Shown here: piece by piece, positions 44,618 through 53,420 of the stretch
Position numbering within the stretch: the first letter of the stretch is position 1
Layout of the letters: every line of letters starts with the position of its first letter
Source: an uncultured Bacilli bacterium
GTDB lineage: Bacteria; Bacillota_I; Bacilli_A; RF39; UBA660
DNA length: 64,000 nt
Assembly: GCA_934098485.1 (NCBI GenBank)
Contig: CAKOOH010000003.1
Span: 94,718 to 158,717 of the forward strand
Reading direction: 5' to 3'
Made by a program: the position numbers and the translations under genes
Notes under the pieces: model-generated
Database searches by the model: none
The model's input: only the letters and a program-made list of their open reading frames with translations
Told to the model about the DNA's origin: nothing

Positions 44618-45970
44618 ATGGCTAAACCGGAAATCAAAGAAAAAATTACAACCGAAGAAGAAATAATCAAAGAAAAGCCAGAATCTTCTAAACACAAAAA
44701 AAGTAAAAAGAAAGAAAAAGTAAATCCTATCGCTGGGTTTGAAGGAAAAACTATCGATTTAAAAGTTTTTGACCAAAAAGATAGTAAAGAACAATCTAAA
44801 GAAGTAGAAGATACTCTAAAGGATATTTATAAAGATAATTTAAAAGTAAACCGTAAGCACATTATAAAGGTTATTAAATTAACTTTAAACCCTAAAGACA
44901 GTTATATTTATTTACCTTATAATTTAAAAATTGCTAAAAATGGCTTAGATTTAGTATTTAGTGTTGAAAAGAAAAAAGAAGTTCCTTTTGGCTGGGTTAT
45001 CTTTGCCATTTGGGCTTTTGTCTTTGCTCTTATCGCTGCTACATATGCGGGCGTAAAATACTTAAGCTTAGCCGAATTAAATAAAGATATTGATGGCGAT
45101 GGTATTCCTGATATTAACATTGATATTAATAATGATAATATTGCCGAAATAAATATCGCTAACAAAAGCGAAATTATTCCTATTTTAAATATCGATTATA
45201 AAGGAAATCGTAAAGCTGTATTTAATATTGACACTAATGGTGATGGTATCGCTGATAGTAATTTAGTAACTATTGTTACTGATAAAAATACCAAATGTAC
45301 CATTAACTGTGATACCAACGGTGATGGCTGGCCAGATTTAAATTTAGACCTTGATGGTGATGGCAAACCCGATGTAGATATCGATACTGATGGCGATGGT
45401 GTTGCTGATTTAAATATCGACTTAAATGGTAGTGGCTTATGCGATGTTATGTGTGATACCGATGGCGATGGTAAATGTGATATCAATTGTATTAAAGCAA
45501 CTACTCCTGGCAAACAAAATGGTTCATCAACATCAACTGGTGACCCTGAAACTATCCAAGGAACCGCTACAATTATAATTAACTTTATTGCCGGTGAAAC
45601 TATTAATATAGATAATTTAGTTCCTAATGATCAACCAACATATCCAGGCGAAGTCCGTAAGCAGCCATCTAAATCATTTTCCGTAGAAAATACTGGTTCA
45701 TACGCCGTAATGTACTCCTTAAAATGGAAAAACGTAAAAAATACTTTCACATCATCTAACTTTAAATTTATGATGGAGGGAACTAATGGTGGACCAAGTT
45801 TAGGCTATGCTGTTGCGCCTCATGACAATGACTATATTGTTAGAAATGTAATTATTCAGCCTCGAGTAACCCAAAATTATAAAATTACCTTTGAATTAGA
45901 AGGTGTTGGTGGACCTCAAAATTATGATCAAAACAAACACTTTGAAGCTATGGTAGATATTGAACTTTGA
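44618..45970 (+). CDS. Membrane protein with DGDG calcium repeats and TasA-like domain
   Basis: A 450-residue protein. Residues 1-120 are cytosolic and lysine-rich, one membrane segment is at 125-147, and the rest is outside. Residues ~157-292 hold tandem Asp-rich repeats such as DIDGDGIPDINID, DTNGDGWPDLNLD and DTDGDGKCDINC, of the thrombospondin-3 calcium type, with paired cysteines. Residues ~315-450 form a beta-rich domain (SFSVENTGSYAVMYSLKW, HFEAMVDIEL) like the camelysin domains elsewhere in the window. Last gene of the McrB-like operon. Confidence 0.75.
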   Translation: MAKPEIKEKITTEEEIIKEKPESSKHKKSKKKEKVNPIAGFEGKTIDLKVFDQKDSKEQSKEVEDTLKDIYKDNLKVNRKHIIKVIKLTLNPKDSYIYLPYNLKIAKNGLDLVFSVEKKKEVPFGWVIFAIWAFVFALIAATYAGVKYLSLAELNKDIDGDGIPDINIDINNDNIAEINIANKSEIIPILNIDYKGNRKAVFNIDTNGDGIADSNLVTIVTDKNTKCTINCDTNGDGWPDLNLDLDGDGKPDVDIDTDGDGVADLNIDLNGSGLCDVMCDTDGDGKCDINCIKATTPGKQNGSSTSTGDPETIQGTATIIINFIAGETINIDNLVPNDQPTYPGEVRKQPSKSFSVENTGSYAVMYSLKWKNVKNTFTSSNFKFMMEGTNGGPSLGYAVAPHDNDYIVRNVIIQPRVTQNYKITFELEGVGGPQNYDQNKHFEAMVDIEL

Positions 45971-45990
45971 GAATTTTCCTCAAAGTTTTT
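45963..45990 (+). terminator. Terminator of the McrB-like operon
   Basis: Perfect 9-bp stem AACTTTGAG/CTCAAAGTT (45963-45971 with 45979-45987) plus T run, overlapping the stop codon. Confidence 0.88.
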
Positions 45991-46021
45991 ATTTTCTATT
46001 TTTTTATCTTTAAATTTAAGG

Positions 46022-46027
46022 TATAAT
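46022..46027 (+). promoter_or_regulatory. -10 box for polC
   Basis: TATAAT, 22 bases before the polC ATG, with GGAGG as Shine-Dalgarno between. No -35 consensus; the upstream sequence is a T-rich tract. Confidence 0.5.
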
Positions 46028-46049
46028 AATTAAGCAATATGGAGGATTT

Positions 46050-49000
46050 ATGGATAATACTTTAGAAAGATTTTTTAACAAAATAGACTTTAATGAAAGA
46101 GAAAACTTTAATGCTGTCAAAGTAGATAAAGTAATTGTAAATAATCAAAAAGAGTCATGGACTATTTTGTTATCATCCCCTAAAGTAGTACCTGTAAAAG
46201 ACATGCTTTCTTTAATAAATGCTTGTGGAAAAGGTCTTCCTGGCGTTAATACTATTTCTGTTAAAATAAAATATGATGAAATTACTCCTGAAGATGTCAT
46301 ATCATACTTTAATTATTATTTAGAAGAATTAATTAAAACGAATCCTTCCTTAATTAGTTTAAGTGATACTGGTATTATTCTTGAAGAAAATACTATTAAT
46401 ATTGATGTTATCAGTAGCATTGAAGAATCTTTTTTAAAATCTCAAAATGAAAAATTTAATAAATGGCTAACATCTTTAGGTTTAAATGAATGCCTTATTA
46501 ATCCTAAGATAAACGACCAAAAAAGAGAAGAAATTAAAACTGAAATAGCTAGTGGCAGAGTAGACGTTGTAACCGTAAAAGAACCGGAATTTAAAGTAAT
46601 CATGGGTGAAACAATCAAATCAAAAACTATCACTGATATTAAAGATATTATGGGTGAAGAAAATAATGTAACTGTAGAAGCCTACGTTTTTGGCACCGAA
46701 GAATTTGTTTCATCTAAAAGTAATTTCCAAATTCTAACTTTAAAAATAAGTGATAAAACCGATAGTATCATGGCTAAAATATTTACTCGTGAAGAAGAAG
46801 ACTTTAATAAATATAAAGGCAGCATTAAAGAAAATAAATGGTATCGTTTTAGGGGATATATAAAAAATGATGCTTATGCCAAAGAATTAGTTTTTAACAT
46901 TCGTGATATTGAAGAAATCCCATCGAAAGATGAAAAATTTGTTGATAATGCTGAAGAAAAAAGAGTCGAACTTCATGCTCACACCATGATGAGTCAAATG
47001 GACGCTGTAACTAAATTCGATCTAGATAAACACTCATGTGAGCTTATTACTAACGCTATTAACGCCGGATATCGTGCTGTTGCTATAACTGATCATAATG
47101 GCTGTCAAGCTTTTCCAATTTGCTATGAAATAATTAAAAACCATAATAAAAAAGTAGAAGACCCATCCAAAAGATTTAAAGGCTTGTTTGGTACTGAACT
47201 TACCTTAGTAGATGATACCGTTAATATTGTAGTAAGACCTGTAGAGACTGCTATAAAAGGTACTACCTATGTAGTATTTGATACTGAAACAACTGGCTTT
47301 AACGCCGGCGGTAAAGACCAAATGATTGAAATTGGAGCTGTAAAAATCAAAGATGGCGAAATAATTGACCGCTTTGATGAACTAATTGACCCTGGTAGAC
47401 CATTACCAGCCAAAATAACCGAAGTAACTCACATAACTGATGAAATGTTAAAAGGCAAAGATAATGAAGAAAACGTTACTAAACGATTCTTAGAGTGGGC
47501 CGGAACTGATCCTATGGTTGCCCATAATGCCAAATTCGATATTTCTTTTATTGAAATGGCTATGAAAAAATATAATTTAGGCGAATTTAAAAGCACTGTT
47601 ATTGATACTTTAGAATTATCACGTGCTCTTGATCCCGATCATAATCGTCATAGTCTATCTGCTCTTGTTAAAAGATATGAAGTCCCATTTGATGAAGACG
47701 CTCATCACCGTGCTGACTATGATGCTGAAGGAACATCTTATGTATTACATAAAATGTTAGAACGCGTTTTAAGCTTCGGTCATAAAACTATTAAAGATCT
47801 TGAAAATTTAGTTCCCAAAGACGAAATATATAAATTTGGTAGAACCTATCACTTTAATGCTATCGTTAAAAATAAAGAAGGATTAAAAAATCTCTTTAAA
47901 ATTGTTTCTCTTGCTAATACCACATATTTATATAAAACACCAAGAATTCCTCGTAGTAAACTAAACGAACTAAGAGAAGGCTTACTTATCGGTAGTGGCT
48001 GCGCTGAATCAGAAATATTTGTAAACGCTAAAAGTAAAGACAGTGAAGAACTAACCAATTTAATTAATTTTTACGATTATGTTGAAGTTCAGCCTCCTGA
48101 AGTTTATGGCCATTTACTTCAAACTGGTGACTTTTCATCTAGTATTGAACTTACCAATCATTTAATTAAAATTATAAATACAGTAAAATCTGCCGGAAAA
48201 TTAATTGTCGCTACGGGCGATGTTCATCATTTCTTTAGAGATGACAAAATTTACCGTGAAATAATCGTACGTCAAAGAGTTCCTGGTGGGGGAAGACATC
48301 CTCTTTATAAAAGTGAAATCAAAGAAATACCATCAATGCATTTTAGAAATACCGAAGAAATGCTTAATGATTTTAGTTTTCTTGATGAAGAAACTAGAAA
48401 AGAAATTGTCATTACCAACCCTAATAAAATCGTTGATATGGTAGAGGAATTTGAAGTTATTCCTGATACTGGTGGAACCCCATTTTCTCCTCGTGTAAAA
48501 GCTGATGATGGAGCGTCTTACCTAGACTGTCCTAGAGTAGTAACCGACTTAGTATTTGAGCGTGCCCAAAATTGGTATGGTAAAAGTTTACCTATAAATA
48601 TTGAAGAACGTATTGCCAAAGAATTATATGGAGATATTGTTTATAAAACCTGTCGTGAAAATATTTTAAAAGAAACTAATGAAGGTGATCCTGATTTAGA
48701 AAGAAAAATCTTTGATGAAGTTCACCGTGTTATATATGCAGGAATTGATACTGTTAAATCATTAGTTAAAGAAAATTTAAAAGAACACTGGAAAGAAGAT
48801 GATGGTGAGCTAACTGATGCCTCTTTAGATAAAAAACTAAAGAAAAGTTTAGGCGGCATTATTGGTGGAGGCTTCGATCCTATTTATTTAATTGCCCAAA
48901 GATTAGTTAAACACTCTAATGATGAAGGCTTCCTAGTAGGTTCCCGTGGTTCGGTTGGTTCATCTTTTGTTGCTACCATGATGGGTATCACTGAAGTAAA

Positions 49001-50663
49001 TCCGCTTCCAGCTCACTATAGATGCACCAAATGTCAAAGAAGTTATTTTCAAGATGAAAATGGTGAAGATTTAAGCAAAACTTATTCATGCGGTATCGAC
49101 TTGCCGGACCGTCTATGTGAATGCGGTGAAAAACTATATAAAGATGGACAAGATATGCCATTTGCGACCTTCTTAGGATTTAACGCTGATAAAGTACCAG
49201 ATATCGATTTAAACTTTTCCGATTTAAACCAAGCAAGTGCCCATGAATATACCAAAGTATTATTTGGTGTTGATAATGTTTATCGCGCTGGAACCATTGG
49301 AACTGTTGCCGAAAAAACTGCCTTTGGTTTTGTTAAAGGCTATGCCGAAGAAAAAGGTCTTATCTTAAGAAGTGCTGAAATAGAGCGCTTAGCCATTGGT
49401 TGTACGGGCGTAAAAAGAACAACTGGTCAGCATCCTGGCGGCATCGTAGTAGTTCCTGACTATAAAGAAGTTTATGACTTTACACCATTTCAGTTCCCTG
49501 CCGATGACCCCTCTAGTGCTTGGCGAACTACCCATTTCGGCTACCATTCAATTGAAGAATGTTTACTTAAATTAGATATTTTAGGCCACTCAGATCCCAC
49601 ACAGCTCCGTATGATTCAAGATTTAACTAAAATGGATGTAAGTAAAGTGCCTTTAGATGATAAAGAAACAATGAGTATTTTCTCAAGTACTAAAGCCTTA
49701 GGCGTAACAAACGACCAAATAATGTGTCCAACTGGTACTTTAGGTATTCCTGAATTTGGTACCAACTTTACTATCGGCATGGTTGATGAAATTAAACCAA
49801 CCACCTTTGCTGAACTCATAAAAATTGCCGGACTTTCTCATGGTACCGATGTTTGGTTAGGAAATGCAAGAGACCTATGTACACCAGATGAAAACGGTGA
49901 AATAAAAGTACCATTTAAAGATACCATTGGTTGCCGTGATGATATTATGGTGTATCTAATGCAGCAAGGTGTTGAACCTATCAAAGCCTTCAAAATAATG
50001 GAATTTGTAAGAAAAGGTAAAGCAAGTAAACCCAAAGAAAAAGAAAATTGGGAAAATTTCAAACAAATAATGATTGATAATAAAATTCCTGATTGGTATA
50101 TCGAATCATGTCATAAAATAAAATACATGTTCCCTAAAGCCCATGCTGCTGCCTACGTTATTTCTGCTTTTAGAATTGCTTGGTTTAAAGTTCATATGCC
50201 AGTATACTTTTATGCTTCATGGTTAACAAGTAAGGCTACTGATTTTGAAATAGAAACAATCGTTAAAGGCTATGATGGCATTAAAACGAGAATTGAAGAA
50301 ATACTTGCTAAAGGATATGATGCTACTAATAAAGAACAAGGTCTATTAGAATGCTTAAAAGTATGTTTAGAAGCATCTGCAAGAGGAATTAAATTCTTAC
50401 CTGTAGATCTTTATGATAGTAACGCTACAACCTGGGGAGTATTTGATGAAAATTCTATAAGACCACCATTTTCTGCTGTTGATGGCTTAGGTGATACCGT
50501 TGCCAAAAATATCGTCAAAGAAAGAGAAAATGGTAAATTTGTGAGCATTGAAGACTTCCAAATAAGAGGCAAAGTAGGACAAACTATTATCGAAAGATTT
50601 AGAAATATGCATGTCCTAGATTCTATGCCTGAATCAAGCCAATTAAGTTTATTTGATTTATAA
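46050..50663 (+). CDS. polC: DNA polymerase III alpha subunit, Gram-positive PolC
   Basis: A 1537-residue replicative polymerase, longer than the 1437 residues of B. subtilis PolC. Order: N-terminal domain (~1-190), OB fold, PHP domain start VELHAHTMMSQMDAVT, inserted DEDDh exonuclease (VVFDTETTGFNAGG, HNAKFDISF, HHRADYDAEG), rest of PHP, then the polymerase with GSRGSVGSSFVA and PDIDLNFSD. A zinc finger (CTKC and CECG) lies in the palm insertion. It carries out leading-strand synthesis with proofreading. Own promoter and terminator. Confidence 0.96.
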   Translation: MDNTLERFFNKIDFNERENFNAVKVDKVIVNNQKESWTILLSSPKVVPVKDMLSLINACGKGLPGVNTISVKIKYDEITPEDVISYFNYYLEELIKTNPSLISLSDTGIILEENTINIDVISSIEESFLKSQNEKFNKWLTSLGLNECLINPKINDQKREEIKTEIASGRVDVVTVKEPEFKVIMGETIKSKTITDIKDIMGEENNVTVEAYVFGTEEFVSSKSNFQILTLKISDKTDSIMAKIFTREEEDFNKYKGSIKENKWYRFRGYIKNDAYAKELVFNIRDIEEIPSKDEKFVDNAEEKRVELHAHTMMSQMDAVTKFDLDKHSCELITNAINAGYRAVAITDHNGCQAFPICYEIIKNHNKKVEDPSKRFKGLFGTELTLVDDTVNIVVRPVETAIKGTTYVVFDTETTGFNAGGKDQMIEIGAVKIKDGEIIDRFDELIDPGRPLPAKITEVTHITDEMLKGKDNEENVTKRFLEWAGTDPMVAHNAKFDISFIEMAMKKYNLGEFKSTVIDTLELSRALDPDHNRHSLSALVKRYEVPFDEDAHHRADYDAEGTSYVLHKMLERVLSFGHKTIKDLENLVPKDEIYKFGRTYHFNAIVKNKEGLKNLFKIVSLANTTYLYKTPRIPRSKLNELREGLLIGSGCAESEIFVNAKSKDSEELTNLINFYDYVEVQPPEVYGHLLQTGDFSSSIELTNHLIKIINTVKSAGKLIVATGDVHHFFRDDKIYREIIVRQRVPGGGRHPLYKSEIKEIPSMHFRNTEEMLNDFSFLDEETRKEIVITNPNKIVDMVEEFEVIPDTGGTPFSPRVKADDGASYLDCPRVVTDLVFERAQNWYGKSLPINIEERIAKELYGDIVYKTCRENILKETNEGDPDLERKIFDEVHRVIYAGIDTVKSLVKENLKEHWKEDDGELTDASLDKKLKKSLGGIIGGGFDPIYLIAQRLVKHSNDEGFLVGSRGSVGSSFVATMMGITEVNPLPAHYRCTKCQRSYFQDENGEDLSKTYSCGIDLPDRLCECGEKLYKDGQDMPFATFLGFNADKVPDIDLNFSDLNQASAHEYTKVLFGVDNVYRAGTIGTVAEKTAFGFVKGYAEEKGLILRSAEIERLAIGCTGVKRTTGQHPGGIVVVPDYKEVYDFTPFQFPADDPSSAWRTTHFGYHSIEECLLKLDILGHSDPTQLRMIQDLTKMDVSKVPLDDKETMSIFSSTKALGVTNDQIMCPTGTLGIPEFGTNFTIGMVDEIKPTTFAELIKIAGLSHGTDVWLGNARDLCTPDENGEIKVPFKDTIGCRDDIMVYLMQQGVEPIKAFKIMEFVRKGKASKPKEKENWENFKQIMIDNKIPDWYIESCHKIKYMFPKAHAAAYVISAFRIAWFKVHMPVYFYASWLTSKATDFEIETIVKGYDGIKTRIEEILAKGYDATNKEQGLLECLKVCLEASARGIKFLPVDLYDSNATTWGVFDENSIRPPFSAVDGLGDTVAKNIVKERENGKFVSIEDFQIRGKVGQTIIERFRNMHVLDSMPESSQLSLFDL

Positions 50664-50687
50664 AAAAGCATTTAGTGCTTTTTTTAT
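50662..50687 (+). terminator. Terminator after polC
   Basis: Nine-base-pair stem AAAAAAGCA/TGCTTTTTT (50662-50670 with 50676-50684) and T run starting within the stop codon. Confidence 0.82.
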
Positions 50688-50743
50688 TATTTACTAAGTA
50701 TCAAAAATATATTATACTTTTAATAGATAATAAGGGTGATTTT

Positions 50744-51730
50744 ATGAATATATTAATAATTGGTAAACCAAAAATAAATGTAAGAATGGTTTTAGATGGT
50801 TTTCCCAAAGAAAATAGCAAAACTACTATCTTTGAAAAGCAAGAAGAAATTGGTGGAACCAGTGTTTATATTGCCAAAATGCTAACCAACTGGGGAGTTC
50901 CCGTTTATTATGCGGGCGCTACCTGTGGTGATGAACTAGGCTTAAAAATTAAAAGTGATTTAGAAGCATCTCATATTGATACTAAATATTTAGAAACCGA
51001 TTACGAGCATCATACAAATATGAATTATATTTTACTAAATAAAGTAGCTGGAACATCTACTGAAGTTTATGTTGATGAAAAATCTTACTTAACTAAACAT
51101 AAATACGATAATCCTGATTATATTATAACTGATGGAACTGATCTTGGGGCATCTATCGCGGCTGCTAATAATTATCCTAATGCTAAAATAATTCTTTTAG
51201 CAAACAAGGTAAATAATGAATATTATGATTTAAGTAAAAGAAGTCATTATGTTGTAGCATCTGCATCATTTGCAAGTGCCTTAACCAAAATCCCTATGGA
51301 TTATAAACCCAAGACCCTTGTAAATATTTTTCAAAAAATAAAAGATTTAAATAAAGCAAATTTTATTGTAATGCTAAATGAACACGGTGTCTTATACGCT
51401 AAAGAACGTGACGTTAAAATGATACCAGCCTTAAAAGTTGAAAAACAAGATGACTCTAATTCCGGAGCTGCTTTCTTTGGAGCATACATTTACGGTTTAA
51501 TTAATAACATGGATATTGATGATACTGCTAAAATCGCTAATATTGCTGGTGGCATAGCTTTAACTAAAATAGGCATGGATAGTATTCCTTTAAAAAGTGA
51601 AGTATTTAGATTAGCCGGTATTGATGAAAGCAAAGTGAAAACCCCAGAAGCAAAAGAAACTCCTAAAGCCCCAATTGAACCAACTGAAAATCAAAAAGAA
51701 GAAGTAAAAGAAGGTACTACCAATGCCTAA
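50744..51730 (+). CDS. PfkB-family protein lacking the catalytic aspartate
   Basis: A 328-residue ribokinase-fold protein: N-terminal GGTSVYIAKMLTNWGVPVYYAG as in PfkB kinases. The usual GAGD anion-hole/catalytic motif near the C-terminus reads SNSGAAFFGAY, so the Gly-Ala-Gly is altered and the catalytic Asp is Ala. It ends with a ~30-residue Pro/Glu/Lys tail. Start ATG 50744 follows AAGGGTGAT. It overlaps the Smr gene by 8 bases. It may be a pseudokinase with a binding or regulatory role. Confidence 0.8.
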   Translation: MNILIIGKPKINVRMVLDGFPKENSKTTIFEKQEEIGGTSVYIAKMLTNWGVPVYYAGATCGDELGLKIKSDLEASHIDTKYLETDYEHHTNMNYILLNKVAGTSTEVYVDEKSYLTKHKYDNPDYIITDGTDLGASIAAANNYPNAKIILLANKVNNEYYDLSKRSHYVVASASFASALTKIPMDYKPKTLVNIFQKIKDLNKANFIVMLNEHGVLYAKERDVKMIPALKVEKQDDSNSGAAFFGAYIYGLINNMDIDDTAKIANIAGGIALTKIGMDSIPLKSEVFRLAGIDESKVKTPEAKETPKAPIEPTENQKEEVKEGTTNA

Positions 51731-51989
51731 ATTTGGTAGTCCTTTTTTAAATATTTTACCTTCATTAGATGTTCATGGCTTTACGAGAGAAACCGTATAT
51801 GTACCAGTAAGTGATTTTATAAACGATAATATAAAACTTCACAATCAAAAAATCGTTATAATTCATGGAATTGGATATAAAATATTATCAAGTACTATTA
51901 AAGAAAGGTTTTCTAAAGACAAGAGAGTTAAAAAATTATATCTTAGTCCTGATAATGTTGGCTGCACTATACTAGAATTAAATATCTAA
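51723..51989 (+). CDS. Smr-domain protein
   Basis: An 88-residue stand-alone Smr domain with SLDVHGFTRETVYVPVSDFI and IIHGIGYKILSSTIKERF, matching LDxHG and HGxG of the family. Smr domains bind branched or stalled nucleic acids and some cut RNA at collided ribosomes. Usually they are attached to MutS2 or SmrB; here it is fused to nothing and translated together with the PfkB-like protein. Confidence 0.82.
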   Translation: MPKFGSPFLNILPSLDVHGFTRETVYVPVSDFINDNIKLHNQKIVIIHGIGYKILSSTIKERFSKDKRVKKLYLSPDNVGCTILELNI

Positions 51990-52026
51990 ATATGGTATTA
52001 TACCTAAGAAGAAATGAGTGATCTAT

Positions 52027-53292
52027 ATGTTCGTTGATGAAGTAGTAGTAAAATTAATTGCCGGTAAAGGTGGCGATGGCTGCACCTCTTTTAGACGTGA
52101 AAAATTTATTGCCATGGGTGGCCCCAATGGTGGCAATGGTGGAAGAGGCGCCAATATTATTTTTAAAGTAGATAAATCCTTAAAAACATTAATTGATTTA
52201 AAAATGAAAAAAATCATTAAAGGAGATAAAGGTGTTAATGGTAAGGGTAGCGATCAAAATGGCGCTAATGCTGAAGATATTATCATTAAAGTACCTGAAG
52301 GAACTGTTGTAACCGAAAAAAATACTGGTAAACTTATTTGTGATTTAATTAAAGATAATGAAGAATTTATTGTTGCGCATGGTGGCCGTGGAGGAAAAGG
52401 TAATAAAGCCTTTGCCACTCATGATAATCCTGCCCCTAAAATGAGTGAACTAGGTGCTCCTGGTGAAGAAATAGAAATCAAATGCGAACTTAAAGTCTTA
52501 GCAGATGTTGGCCTTGTTGGCTTACCATCTGTTGGAAAAAGTACACTTCTAAGTGTTATAAGTAATGCTACACCTAAAATCGCGGCTTATCATTTTACAA
52601 CTCTTTCGCCCAACTTAGGCGTTGTAAAAGTTTATGATGACTCTTTTGTTATGGCCGATTTACCAGGTTTAATTGAAGGTGCTTCTGAAGGAGTAGGGCT
52701 GGGAATAAAATTTTTAAAACACGCGGAAAGAACAAAAGTAATTGCCCACGTTATCGATATGTCCGGTACCGAATATGATCCGATTGAAAGTTATGAAACT
52801 ATCATAAATGAAATAAAAAAATATGATGAAAACTTGCTAAAAAGACCAAGCATTATTATTGCTAGTAAAATGGATATTGAAAATTCTAAAGAAAATTTAG
52901 CTAAATTCCAAAAGAAATATCCTAATCTTAAAATTTATCCTATCAGTAGTATCTATAATGAAGGAATTAAAGAATTAATTACTGATTTAAATAAATTAGT
53001 AAAAGAAAATGCCGATAAAAACTTTTATGAAGAATTAAATGAAACCCATACTCTATATAAATATGAAAATAAAAAACCATTTAAAATTTATAAAGATAAT
53101 AATATTTGGGTAATTGAAGGTAAAGAAATAGAAGATTTATTTTTAATGACTAGATTTAATGAAGATGAAAGCGTTTTAAGATTCGCTCGCAAACTTAAAA
53201 AAATGGGCGTCGAAGATGAATTAGAAAAACTCGGAGCCAAACGAGGCGAAGAAGTTAAAATTCTTGATTACATCTTTAACTTTAAAGAGTAA
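52027..53292 (+). CDS. obgE: GTPase Obg/CgtA
   Basis: A 421-residue GTPase needed for 50S maturation and stress signalling. The glycine-rich Obg domain (AGKGGDGCTSFRREKF, GGPNGGNGGRGAN) precedes the G domain with G1 GLPSVGKSTLLS, G3 DLPGLIEGA and G4 ASKMD. The C-terminal OCT domain ends with RGEEVKILDYIFNF. ATG 52027 (MFVDEVVVK) is preferred to GTG 52018. Confidence 0.96.
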   Translation: MFVDEVVVKLIAGKGGDGCTSFRREKFIAMGGPNGGNGGRGANIIFKVDKSLKTLIDLKMKKIIKGDKGVNGKGSDQNGANAEDIIIKVPEGTVVTEKNTGKLICDLIKDNEEFIVAHGGRGGKGNKAFATHDNPAPKMSELGAPGEEIEIKCELKVLADVGLVGLPSVGKSTLLSVISNATPKIAAYHFTTLSPNLGVVKVYDDSFVMADLPGLIEGASEGVGLGIKFLKHAERTKVIAHVIDMSGTEYDPIESYETIINEIKKYDENLLKRPSIIIASKMDIENSKENLAKFQKKYPNLKIYPISSIYNEGIKELITDLNKLVKENADKNFYEELNETHTLYKYENKKPFKIYKDNNIWVIEGKEIEDLFLMTRFNEDESVLRFARKLKKMGVEDELEKLGAKRGEEVKILDYIFNFKE

Positions 53293-53305
53293 ATATAATT
53301 AATAA

Positions 53306-53349
53306 AGTCTATGGTTACAACTATATTTGGTTAATACCATAGACTTTTT
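53306..53349 (+). terminator. Conserved hairpin, copy 3 (after obgE)
   Basis: The 10-bp stem of the first hairpin recurs exactly (53306-53315 with 53336-53345), but the loop is 20 bases instead of four. T run follows. It insulates the poly-G promoter from obgE. Confidence 0.82.
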
Positions 53350-53366
53350 ATATGCACGATATTAAC

Positions 53367-53394
53367 TTGACATGGGGGGGGTTATTAGTATAAT
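53367..53394 (+). promoter_or_regulatory. Poly-G spacer promoter, copy 3 (G8)
   Basis: TTGACA (53367-53372), a 16-base spacer with eight G (53374-53381), TATAAT (53389-53394), then the same leader as copy 1 up to GGGTGG. Sequence from TTGACA to the leader is identical to copy 1 although the genes downstream differ. Confidence 0.85.
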
Positions 53395-53420
53395 TATATA
53401 GAAAATATCGGGTGGTAAAC

